This document shows, one piece after another, positions 50,539-58,740 of a stretch of 64,000 nt of DNA. Both the position numbers and the translations under genes were made by a program. The stretch is taken from the NCBI GenBank assembly GCA_905234855.1, contig CAJOIU010000004.1, positions 1-64,000 of the forward strand, in the 5' to 3' direction. Below the pieces are notes generated by a model. The model searched no databases and was not told where the DNA came from. It saw nothing but the letters and a program-made list of their open reading frames with translations. The stretch is from an uncultured Oscillospiraceae bacterium (lineage in GTDB: Bacteria; Bacillota; Clostridia; Oscillospirales; Oscillospiraceae). How positions within the stretch are numbered: position 1 is the first letter of the stretch; each line of letters begins with the position of its first letter.

Positions 50539-51000
50539 TCGGTTGAGGAGCCACACGCCCGCGTTCAGGTAGATGGCAAAGGCCACCCAGATGAGATACG
50601 GCAGCATCAGTTTCCCCGCGGTGGATCGGATGCGGTAAAACCGCAGCGTCGTCAGCAGGATCAGCACCCACAGCAGGATCAGCCACAGCAGCGCGAAGCC
50701 GAACCGGCGGGCGTTGAAGAAAATGAGCGACCAGCAGAAATTGAAAAAGAGCTGGGCGGCGTAAAGCCCGAGGGCGCTGCCGCGATCCGGGCTGTCCGTG
50801 TCCCATACGAGATAGGCCGCGATCCCCATGAGGACGAACAGGATCGGCCATACGACGCTGAATACCCAGTCCGGCGGCGACAGCGGCGGCTGCGCGGTCA
50901 TGTCATACAGCCGCATCGCGTCGCGGGTCAGCAGCGCGGACAGTCCGCCGACGCCCAAACTAATGACAAGGCTGACAACCAGCGGTTTGTATTTTCTCAT
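50536..51000 (-). CDS. tspO: TspO/MBR family tryptophan-rich sensory protein
   Basis: This 154-residue protein has five hydrophobic helices and the TspO signatures QPPLSPPDWVFSVVWPILFVLMGIA, LYAAQLFFNFCWSLIFF and PYLIWVAFAIYLNAGVWLLN. TspO proteins bind porphyrins and affect stress responses. The start at 51000 (MRKYKPLVV) has GGGAGGAAAGGG upstream; the much longer frame upstream is antisense to the next gene and is rejected. Confidence 0.93.
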   Translation of the reverse strand: MRKYKPLVVSLVISLGVGGLSALLTRDAMRLYDMTAQPPLSPPDWVFSVVWPILFVLMGIAAYLVWDTDSPDRGSALGLYAAQLFFNFCWSLIFFNARRFGFALLWLILLWVLILLTTLRFYRIRSTAGKLMLPYLIWVAFAIYLNAGVWLLNR

Positions 51001-51128
51001 ACCCTTTCCTCCCTTCATGGATAGCCTATGCGCCTGCGGCGGAAACCATGCGGAGAAAAACATTTCAATTCGTTTATATTGTAACTTTTTGTTATAAAAG
51101 TGTTGTGTATGCAGGACGGCAAATACAG

Positions 51129-51134
51129 TATAAT
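51129..51134 (+). promoter_or_regulatory. -10 box of the secreted beta-solenoid gene
   Basis: A perfect TATAAT lies 37 bp before the ATG. No convincing -35 is found at 16-18 bp; a TTGTGT lies 20 bp upstream. Confidence 0.4.
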
Positions 51135-51171
51135 TTGATCGGAATATTAACGATCGGAAAGGAGATCCAGC

Positions 51172-54100
51172 ATGAAATCCAAGCGTATTATGAGCCTGCT
51201 CATGGCGCTGTGTCTGTGCCTGAGCCTTTCGGCGGGCGCGTTTGCCTCCGGCGAGGCTTCCGGCAGCGCCTCGGGCGGCTCGTCCGGCAGCTATGAGAAC
51301 CGTCCCGTGTTCGCCTCCGGCGTCTACGAGATGGAGAGCGCGGATGCGGTCACGGCGAGCTATCGGCTCTATGGGTATTACAACACCACGGACGCCTCGG
51401 AGCCGGACGCCTTTACGCTGCTGCCCTTCGCCCCGGGAACGACCGCCGGGGTGTATACCGATAGTGGCTGCGATACCCCGCTGCCCGGCGCGGCCGCGGC
51501 CTTCGACGGGGAAACGCTGACCGTCACCTTTGCCGCGCCTCCGGCGGAGGAGACGTTCGGCTATGTGCGGTTCGACGACGGCGCGACGGAATTTACCGCC
51601 GTTCCCGTTTACGTTGTGAGCTATGCCGCGCAGGACTACCTGAACGCTACGACGGATTACAACGGCTATGCGCTGCGCTATGATGCCAATGCTTACACCC
51701 CCGGCGCGGTTTATTACCATAACGGCACGGCGGACGCCATCATCGGCGGCGCCATCGACCTCTTCGGCGCGGAGGACTTCGCGGAGGAGATCGCTGCGGC
51801 GGCGGTGGAATACGGCTACGACTACGACGAGCTGTACGACGCGGTGGACTGGTATCTGAATAACGGCGCCACAACCGGCGGCGATACATGGGAGGAATTC
51901 CTCACCGACCGTCTCGTGAATGTGAACCCCACCGACGCGAAGGACGCCGTCCATGTGGGGGACGGATATCTGCGGGTCGAGGCATGCTACTACCTCTTCC
52001 GCTATTATTGGATGAACAACACCACCTATGAGGTCACGGCGGGCGACGACGTCACCGGCATCTTTGGGGACAATATGAACAAGCTCTATGAGGACTTCAA
52101 CGACTTCTTCTGGGGCCACTACTACTGCACTTGGTTCCAAGCGCTGAACCCCGCGCTGCGATCCGGCGGCCTGTTCCGCTATGACAGTGTGGTGGATCCC
52201 GACGGCACGAACACCGACGAGACCGGTATGTACAAATACCGCCCCGAACTGGGGGTGGAGGGGCAGCTTCCCTATGAGATCGACGAGGCCATCACCTACG
52301 GTGACCTCTTCAATATGATTTATAACGCCATCACCGGCGGACAGTCCGCCCTGAACGAAACGGGCGAGGAATATGCCCGCGTGCTGAAGAAAATCGGCGG
52401 CGGCAGCCGCTATAACAACGTGCTGTCCGTCATTGAATATCTCGACCTGAGCTATCCCATCGACGAGATCATCGACGAGCCCGTGTCAAAATGGGACGCC
52501 GTCATGGTTTTCTATCGGGTGCTGAAGGGCACCTCCGACGCGGCCAAGGAGATCCCCGACGACGATACCGAGGATATCTATCTCTATAACACCACAAAGC
52601 ACGGAACGCTGGCGAAGGACACCTATCTCGATACGGACACCTACTATTCCCGCCATGGCGTCGATGAATACGTCGCTGAGACGAACCATTACGGGCTGAC
52701 CACCATGGCCGCCGTGACCATCAGCGCGAAGGACACGGTGGACGAGAGCGAGTGGGAAGGCTGCACCTTCTTCCCGGCGGGAGACTACTATATCATCCTC
52801 GACGATACCGCGATCATCGACCGCGCCGTTGCCACGAATACGCAGGGGACGATCTATTACGAGGCAGGCTATTCCGCGACGGAGTACGGCGGCGAACGGG
52901 AATATGAGGCACTGGCGTTCTCGTGGCAGCTCGAGGGCGACACGCTGGTGATTTCCGGCGTCGAGGGCTATAACAGCTTCGCCGCGGGAACCACATGGGA
53001 TCTGGCGGACGTCGGCTCATTCTACTGCTCCGGCCTGTGGATCCGGGACGGGGTGAAGGCCGAGCTGAAAAACACGACCGTTCTGGCGCAGGCCTCCGGC
53101 ACCGGCGACGATATCCGCGACGACTCCCACCGCTTCTTCGGCGGCGGCGACGGCCTGCAGGTCACGGATAAAAACACCGCCGTTACCGTGGAAAACGATA
53201 ACGGACAGATCTTCCTCATCGGCACGGGCAGCACCGCGGCAGGCTCTATCTATGCCGGGGCTGGCTCCACTACCGTGATCCGCGGCTCCACGCTGCGCAA
53301 TGCCAGCGGCCATCCCTTCAGCATCTTCTATAACGGCGTGCTGGTGCTGGATAACGACAGCCTCATGAACAGCGGCCGTATCTTCAACTCCGATGCAAGC
53401 TCCGGCACCATCATCTTCAACGACGTGGTGGCCGTGGAAAACAGCGGCGCGTCCGTCATGGACGAGACCTGCTCTGCCTATTTCGTCGACACCTTCGTTA
53501 CGAAGCTCTCCGGCTGGGAGGTTAACGGCAATGCGCAGGCGGTGCTGACGAATACCACCGTGGAGACCGGCGGGAGCTGGAACTTCTCGAACAAGACCTC
53601 CATGACCTCCGATGTTGGCGAGGTCGTGCTGGTGAACTCGAATCTGCTCAATACGAGCGGCACACTCATCAATGCCACGCGCGGCGGCCGGGGCTATTTC
53701 CATGTGGTCGATTCCCGCGTGAACTGGAACGGCACCGCCGATACCAAGCTCTTCTCCGTGGGCGGACCCAACAGCTACACCGGCGCGTCGCTTTATGTGG
53801 ATGTGGACGCTGCGTCCGAATTTCCGACGGCATTCTCCGTGGCCGTGGCCGGCGACTGCTTCAGCTCCGTGCGGGGCTGGAACGATGATGTGCTGTCGTA
53901 TGAGTCGAACTCCACGCTGTATCTCGATATCGACAAGCCCGTACAGGTGAAGATGGACTGCACCGACGTGGTGGTCTGCTCCTTCGGCATGGTCGGCGTG
54001 ACCGATCAGTTCACCGCCACCGGCAACGTCATCTTCGCGGAGGACGGCGCGTATGTCTATACCGGCCTCGACGAGGCGGGGGGGCTGTATAACGCCGACC

Positions 54101-54204
54101 TCGTCACAGCTTTCACCCCGAAGGGCGACGGCACGGCGGACGTGACCTATACGCTCTCCGATGGCAGCACCATGACCTACGAGAATCTTCCCTACGAGGG
54201 ATGA
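51172..54204 (+). CDS. Large secreted protein with a C-terminal right-handed beta-solenoid
   Basis: This 1010-residue protein has a signal peptide (MKSKRIMSLLMALCLCLSLS with cleavage near AFA-SGE) and a Ser/Gly-rich mature start. An N-terminal half contains Tyr-rich alpha/beta segments and two stretches resembling S-layer homology repeats (EACYYLFRYYWMNN, KWDAVMVFYRVLKG). A C-terminal part from about 590 has irregular beta-helix repeats such as TAVTVENDNGQIFLIGTGS, GTIIFNDVVAVENSGASV and GEVVLVNSNLLNTSGTLI. Many repeats pair Asn/Thr turns with Val/Leu strands, as in pectate-lyase-like adhesins and polysaccharide-binding proteins. No catalytic residues can be assigned. It has no membrane anchor or sortase motif. 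The adjacent convergent two-component system may respond to the envelope. Confidence 0.75.
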   Translation: MKSKRIMSLLMALCLCLSLSAGAFASGEASGSASGGSSGSYENRPVFASGVYEMESADAVTASYRLYGYYNTTDASEPDAFTLLPFAPGTTAGVYTDSGCDTPLPGAAAAFDGETLTVTFAAPPAEETFGYVRFDDGATEFTAVPVYVVSYAAQDYLNATTDYNGYALRYDANAYTPGAVYYHNGTADAIIGGAIDLFGAEDFAEEIAAAAVEYGYDYDELYDAVDWYLNNGATTGGDTWEEFLTDRLVNVNPTDAKDAVHVGDGYLRVEACYYLFRYYWMNNTTYEVTAGDDVTGIFGDNMNKLYEDFNDFFWGHYYCTWFQALNPALRSGGLFRYDSVVDPDGTNTDETGMYKYRPELGVEGQLPYEIDEAITYGDLFNMIYNAITGGQSALNETGEEYARVLKKIGGGSRYNNVLSVIEYLDLSYPIDEIIDEPVSKWDAVMVFYRVLKGTSDAAKEIPDDDTEDIYLYNTTKHGTLAKDTYLDTDTYYSRHGVDEYVAETNHYGLTTMAAVTISAKDTVDESEWEGCTFFPAGDYYIILDDTAIIDRAVATNTQGTIYYEAGYSATEYGGEREYEALAFSWQLEGDTLVISGVEGYNSFAAGTTWDLADVGSFYCSGLWIRDGVKAELKNTTVLAQASGTGDDIRDDSHRFFGGGDGLQVTDKNTAVTVENDNGQIFLIGTGSTAAGSIYAGAGSTTVIRGSTLRNASGHPFSIFYNGVLVLDNDSLMNSGRIFNSDASSGTIIFNDVVAVENSGASVMDETCSAYFVDTFVTKLSGWEVNGNAQAVLTNTTVETGGSWNFSNKTSMTSDVGEVVLVNSNLLNTSGTLINATRGGRGYFHVVDSRVNWNGTADTKLFSVGGPNSYTGASLYVDVDAASEFPTAFSVAVAGDCFSSVRGWNDDVLSYESNSTLYLDIDKPVQVKMDCTDVVVCSFGMVGVTDQFTATGNVIFAEDGAYVYTGLDEAGGLYNADLVTAFTPKGDGTADVTYTLSDGSTMTYENLPYEG

Positions 54205-54210
54205 TCAAAT

Positions 54211-54260
54211 AATAAAACAAGAGCGCGCTGCGGTTCACTCCTTGGGAACCGCAGCGCGCT
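54211..54260 (-). terminator. Intrinsic terminator of the two-component operon
   Basis: A perfect 15-bp stem (AGCGCGCTGCGGTTC/GAACCGCAGCGCGCT, 54222-54260) overlaps the histidine kinase stop codon and is followed on the minus strand by TTGTTTTATT. It could also act for the convergent gene. Confidence 0.8.
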
Positions 54261-55605
54261 TGCTATCTTTCGGGAAGGTGAGGAGGAAGACGGAGCCCTC
54301 TCCCGGGGTGCTTTGCAGATGGATGGAGGCGTTGTGGAGCAGAGCCGCGTGCTTCACGATGGACAGGCCGAGACCCGTGCCGCCCACCTCCTTGGAATGG
54401 CTTTTATCGACGCGGTAAAACCGCTCGAATATGCGATCCTGATGCTCCTGCGGGATGCCGATGCCCGTGTCCGAAACGGAAAGGCGGACGCCCTCGGGAA
54501 CGGTTTCCGTGCGGATCGTGACCCGTCCGCCCTCGGCGCTGTATTTGATCGCGTTGTCGCAGAGGTTGTATACGATGCTGTAGAGGTATTGCTGAATGCC
54601 CAGCAGCTCAGCCCTTTCGCCCTCCACGACAAGCTCCACACCCTTGGCTTCCGCTTCGGCGGAAAGGCTGTCCGCGGCGTTTTCTGCGATGCGGTGCAGG
54701 TCTGAGGTCTCCCATTGCATGCCGAGGCCGCCGCTGTCCAGCTTCGTCAAGTCGATGATATCCTCCACAAGCTTCGTCATGCGCTGGGATTCCGCCCGGA
54801 TCCGGCCGGCAAAGGGCTTCACGTCCTCGGGCTTTGCCATGCCGCTTTCCAGCAGCTCCGCGTAGCCGGAGATCACATGCAGAGGCGTTTTCAGCTCGTG
54901 GGAGACGTTGGCGGTAAATTCCTGCCGGATCTGGGAGGTCTTCTCCAGCTCCGCCTGATCCCGGCGGATCTGGGTCTGCTGATGATCGAGCCTCTGGAGC
55001 AGCGGCTCGATCTCGGCGTAATCCCGCTTGCCGATGTATTGCATGGGGTCGTCCAGCTCGACGCTGTTGATGGGCTCCACGATCCGCCGGGAAAGCCGGG
55101 AGGCCAGCAGGAACGACAGCACCAGCGCCACGACGATAATCGCGCACACCGGCAATGCGAGGCCCAGCAGAAGCCGCCATACCGTGGCCTGTGTGGCGGA
55201 AAGGCGCAAAACGGTGCCGTCCGGCAGCCGCCGCGCGTAATAGAGCTGCTTTTCCGAGAGCGTGTCGGAATAGCGGCTGCTTTGCCCCACGCCGGTGGCG
55301 AGAGCCTGCCGGATCTCCTCGCGTTCCATGTGGTTCACCATGACTGCGCTGTCCGCCTCGTTGTCATACAGCACGCTGCCGTCGCTGGTGATCCATGTGA
55401 TGCGGTAATCCTCGGGATCGAGATCGTCGAAAAAGGCGCGGCCGTTCAGTATGACGCCCCGCGCCGCGAACTGGGATTCCAGCTCCAGATGGCTGCGCTG
55501 CAGCTCGGTGAAGGAGTTATACAGCACCGCCAGTATGATGGTGAGGGAAGCCAGAAACACCGCCAGCGTCACGATCCAGATGGCGTGGAAGATTTTCCGG
55601 CTCAC
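54235..55605 (-). CDS. PhoR-type sensor histidine kinase
   Basis: This 456-residue kinase has an N-terminal transmembrane helix, an about 130-residue extracytoplasmic domain, a second helix (LLLGLALPVCAIIVVALVLSFLL) and a short linker. The HisKA box is FTANVSHELKTPLHVISGYAELLESG, and the ATP domain has NLCDNAIKYSAEGG, DTGIGIPQEHQDRIFERFYR and GGTGLGLSIVKHAALLH. It resembles PhoR/WalK/YycG-like kinases. It starts with GTG 55605 that overlaps the regulator stop (GTGA), with GGAGG 7 nt upstream. Confidence 0.92.
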   Translation of the reverse strand: MSRKIFHAIWIVTLAVFLASLTIILAVLYNSFTELQRSHLELESQFAARGVILNGRAFFDDLDPEDYRITWITSDGSVLYDNEADSAVMVNHMEREEIRQALATGVGQSSRYSDTLSEKQLYYARRLPDGTVLRLSATQATVWRLLLGLALPVCAIIVVALVLSFLLASRLSRRIVEPINSVELDDPMQYIGKRDYAEIEPLLQRLDHQQTQIRRDQAELEKTSQIRQEFTANVSHELKTPLHVISGYAELLESGMAKPEDVKPFAGRIRAESQRMTKLVEDIIDLTKLDSGGLGMQWETSDLHRIAENAADSLSAEAEAKGVELVVEGERAELLGIQQYLYSIVYNLCDNAIKYSAEGGRVTIRTETVPEGVRLSVSDTGIGIPQEHQDRIFERFYRVDKSHSKEVGGTGLGLSIVKHAALLHNASIHLQSTPGEGSVFLLTFPKDSKRAAVPKE

Positions 55606-56276
55606 GGTTCGGCCTCCAAGCGGTAGCCGACGCCGCGCACGGTTTGGATGGCGCTGCCGCAGCTTCCGAGCTTTGTGCGCAGTGTGCCGATGTGGACGTC
55701 CACCGTGCGGGTCTCGCCGATGTTTTCCGCGCCCCATACGGAGGCGAGGAGTTGATCCCGGGAGAATACCTGCCCGACGTTTTCCATCAGCAGCCGGAGA
55801 AGGTCGTATTCCTTCAGCGTGAGCGAGATCGCCTGTCCGTCCGCCGTGACGGAATGTCGGGTCTTGTCCATCGTGATGGCGCCACGGGTCAGAACGGCGT
55901 GCTCATCCTTCGGCGCGGTGCGGCGCAGGACAGCCTTGATGCGGGAGAGCATCTCCATCATGCCGAAGGGCTTGCTGAGATAATCGTCCGCGCCGAGATC
56001 GAGGCCGACGACCTTGTCGTATTCCGAACCCTTGGCCGTGGCCATGATGACCGGCACATCCGCCGTGAGTGGCGCGGAGCGAAGCTTTTTGAGGATCTCG
56101 ATGCCGTCCTCGCCCGGCAGCATGATATCGAGGATCACGAGCTGCGGCTTTTCGGTCGCCATAGCCGCCCAAAAGGCGGCGCCGTCCGGGAAGCCGGTCG
56201 CGTCAAAGCCGGAGACATTCAGCGTATATACCATCAGGTCGCGGATGCTGGCGTCATCCTCCACACAGTAGATCAT
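55602..56276 (-). CDS. OmpR/PhoB-type response regulator
   Basis: This 224-residue regulator has a receiver domain (acidic pocket EDD, phospho-Asp in VILDIMLPGEDG, the Thr position occupied by MATAKG, Lys in DDYLSKPFG) and a winged-helix output domain (LTLKEYDLLRLLMENVGQVFSRDQLL, TVDVHIGTLRTKLG, IQTVRGVGYRLE). GGAGG precedes the ATG. It is co-translated with the kinase. A direct repeat similar to a PhoP box lies upstream, so it may be phosphate-related and autoregulated, which is inference. Confidence 0.93.
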   Translation of the reverse strand: MIYCVEDDASIRDLMVYTLNVSGFDATGFPDGAAFWAAMATEKPQLVILDIMLPGEDGIEILKKLRSAPLTADVPVIMATAKGSEYDKVVGLDLGADDYLSKPFGMMEMLSRIKAVLRRTAPKDEHAVLTRGAITMDKTRHSVTADGQAISLTLKEYDLLRLLMENVGQVFSRDQLLASVWGAENIGETRTVDVHIGTLRTKLGSCGSAIQTVRGVGYRLEAEP

Positions 56277-56345
56277 AGTTTCCTCCGTTTTGCCGGTTAT
56301 TCGGCTTTATGGTGTCACAGGATTGAAAGCTCCCGTATCGATGCA

Positions 56346-56362
56346 TCGTAAATATGTGTAAA
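56346..56362 (-). promoter_or_regulatory. Pho-box-like direct repeat upstream of the response regulator
   Basis: On the minus strand TTTACA-N5-TTACGA forms a direct repeat with 11-bp period, like the Gram-positive PhoP box (TTAACA-type repeats 5 bp apart). It lies 70 bp before the regulator start. Confidence 0.35.
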
Positions 56363-56518
56363 GTATTTCCGGCGCTGCTTGCATTATAAGGGGAGCGGCG
56401 GCGGGAAGTCAAGAAAGGAAAAAATATTTCTCTACCCCCTTTTTTCGGACAGGCGGCCGAAGAGTATATGTGCAAGTGATTGCACGATAATGATTGTTTT
56501 TTACAGGAGGAAACCGTT

Positions 56519-57094
56519 ATGAAAACATGGACTGCGCGATGCGCGGGAGCGCTGGCGTTCCTGCTGGCGGCTGTGATACTGCTTTCGTCCGCCTTTGCCA
56601 GCGGGGAGCCGCGGCCTCCCTTCAGCGGAGAGCCTTCCGGCGAGGTCGGTCTGGGCGCTTTGATGAAGCCGGAGGATATGGGCGTGATCGGCGAGGTGCT
56701 GTACCGCGCAGCAGGCGTATCGATTGAAAACGCGGACGATCTGGCGGCGCTTTTGGCAGAGGCGGATATCCCGGCGCTGGCGGCAGAACTGCGGATCGTG
56801 TTGGATATGACGCAGCTCATGACCGATGAGGAGCTGCGGACGCAGATCGAATCGCTGGCGCTAGCGTATGGATACTCCTTCACGGACGCGGAGCTGGATG
56901 CCATCGTGCGGCTCTGCCGCTCGTTCGAGCCGCTGACCGAAGCTGAGCTGCGGGAAAGGCTGGAGCAGATGCAGGGAAATTACCTCGCCGTGCAGGAGGT
57001 GCAGGAGAGTCTGAGCTCGCTGGGCGACCGCCTGCAGATGTTCCTGCAGAAGATCGCGGAGCTGATCCGCAGCCTGCTGGCAAGATTCGGCTGA
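56519..57094 (+). CDS. Small secreted helical protein of unknown function
   Basis: This 191-residue protein has a signal peptide (ending SSAFA-SGEP), a short Pro/Ser/Glu-rich start and then all-helical sequence rich in Ala, Glu and Leu. The segments MTDEELRTQIESLALAYGYSF and LSSLGDRLQMFLQKIAELIRSLLARFG are amphipathic. The C-terminal half faintly resembles DUF1002-type secreted proteins, without a firm match. AGGAGG precedes the ATG at 56519. The post-signal sequence begins SGE, as does that of the 1010-residue protein at 51172. It is divergent from the two-component operon and may be under its control. It ends 27 bp before the asnB junction; no good terminator follows. Confidence 0.65.
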   Translation: MKTWTARCAGALAFLLAAVILLSSAFASGEPRPPFSGEPSGEVGLGALMKPEDMGVIGEVLYRAAGVSIENADDLAALLAEADIPALAAELRIVLDMTQLMTDEELRTQIESLALAYGYSFTDAELDAIVRLCRSFEPLTEAELRERLEQMQGNYLAVQEVQESLSSLGDRLQMFLQKIAELIRSLLARFG

Positions 57095-57117
57095 TCGGGG
57101 CATGCCGGGGCCTTCTT

Positions 57118-57145
57118 CTCATTATCCCAGCCCGACCTCCTTCAT
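57118..57145 (-). other. Proposed recombination junction (attL-like) after asnB 5' part
   Basis: On the minus strand asnB reads GAGGTCGGGC and then leaves the asnB sequence at TGGGATAATGAG. The shared core GGC lies at 57132-57130. The sequence beyond it runs into the 3' flank of the gene at 56519. Confidence 0.6.
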
Positions 57146-58642
57146 CTCCCATGGGACATTATACAGATACTCCGCAATGCGGTGATCGCAGAACGGAACG
57201 CGCACCTCCAGCGCGCTGTACATGGACATCCTGTCCTTCCGATCAAGGAGCGTTTGCATAAACCAGTCGGTATTGAGGCGCATCATCTCCCGCATGCGGC
57301 GGTCGGCTGCGCTGTCCTCCGGGAGGCTGTCCGTATCCCGGATCGTATCGTAATACCGAGCCAGCACATAGGCGCGGGCGTCCAGCCCCTCCATGTATTC
57401 CGGCCGCAGGAACGAGGCGCGCCAGCGGATCGACTGCGCCCACGGGAAGCCCTCCGCCATGCGGATCTTCTCGTCCCGATACCAAGGATAACCGCCGAAG
57501 ATCTCATCGGCGCACTCCCCGGAAAGCGCCACGGTGACATGCTCCCGGATGCGCTTGCAGAATTGCAGTAGAGAGGAATCCACATCGCTCATGCCGGGCA
57601 GGTCGCGCGCGTCCACGGCCTCGAACAGCCCCTCCACCAGATCGTCCGTGTCGAGAGTGACAAGGACGTTCTCACATCCGAGCCAGTCCCGCAGGCCGGG
57701 GATATAGTCCGTGTCGGTGTTGGGCTGGAATTTTCCCGCGCGGAAATACTTGCGGTTATCCCGATAGTCCACCGAAAAGGTGACAAGCTTCTGCCCGCGG
57801 CGGCGCATATAGCTGTTCGCGACGGAGCTGATGATGCCCGAATCCAGCCCGCCGGAGAGGAAGGTGCCGATGGGTACGTCGGAGACAAGCTGCCGCTCGA
57901 TGGCGTCGGCCACCAGCCAGCGCACATGGGCGGCGGTGTCCGAAAAGCTCTCCCGATGCGGCCGGGGCGTCAGCTTCCAATATCGCTCGGTATGGAGGCC
58001 GTATTCGTCGAAATAGCCCCGATAAGCGGGGGGCAGCTCATAGATCTCCTTAAAAACGCCGCAGCCCGGCGTACGGCCGGGGCCGGTGAGAAGCAGCTCG
58101 CGGACGGAATCCGCGTCCGCCTGCGGCGATACCCACGGATGCGCCAGTAACCCCTTCAGCTCCGAGGCAAAGAGGAATGCCCCCCGGCGCATCGCATAGA
58201 ACAACGGCTTTACGCCCATACGGTCGCGTGCGAGGAAAAGGCGGCGTATCTCCGGCTCCCATACGGCAAAGGCGAATATGCCGTTGAACCGCTCGACGCA
58301 GGCAGCGCCCCAGCGGAGATAGGCCTTCAGAACCACCTCCGTATCCGAATGCCCGGAGAATTCAAAGCCCGCCCCCTTCAGCTCGCCGCGCAGCTCGGCG
58401 GTGTTATAAAGTTCGCCGTTATAGACGAGGACGCATTGCCTGCTGCCCGCGGCGGCCATCATGGGCTGGCGGCCGTTATCGGCGTCGATGACGCACAGCC
58501 GGTTATGGAACAGCGCGGCGTTTTCGGAAAAGTATTCGCCGTGCTGATCCGGCCCACGGCTTTTCATACTGGTTTTCATTTCCGTGAGATCGAGGCCGCG
58601 CACATCCTGCGCAAGGTCGATCATTCCTGCGATGGAACACAT
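57122..58642 (-). pseudogene. asnB: asnB 5' part: asparagine synthetase B lacking the last 104 residues
   Basis: This frame encodes 506 residues, of which 504 are AsnB. The class II glutaminase domain has the catalytic Cys2 after Met (MCSIAGMID), RGPDQHGEYF and YNGELYN. The synthetase domain has the PP-loop SGGLDSGIISS, ALSGECADEIFGGYPWY and SALEVRVPFCDHRIAEYLYNVPWEMK. The frame then stops after two foreign residues. The missing end, with the KKSPYPKTH active-site motif, is at 12595-12909. Without it asparagine synthesis is unlikely, though glutaminase activity could remain. It has a GGGGTGAT ribosome binding site. It lies directly after the obg terminator. Confidence 0.9.
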
Positions 58643-58666
58643 AGTATCACCCCATAAACCAATAAT

Positions 58667-58699
58667 AAAAAGGCATGACGCGGTGTGCGCATGCCTTTT
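58667..58699 (-). terminator. Intrinsic terminator of rplU-rpmA-obg
   Basis: On the minus strand AAAAGGCATG pairs with CATGCCTTTT around a 12-nt loop and continues into TTATTATT. Confidence 0.8.
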
Positions 58700-58740
58700 G
58701 TTCTCGGTTCAGTATATGCGGTTTTGCGGAAGTTGTCGCA

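Noticed and set aside
12902-57131. The whole 44-kb interval as an ordinary prophage or integrative conjugative element
   Set aside because: No phage structural, replication or conjugation genes; it carries core biosynthetic, ribosomal and repair genes.
12595-58642. A simple recombinase-mediated inversion as the cause of the split asnB
   Set aside because: A single inversion would leave the two halves on opposite strands; both are on the minus strand.
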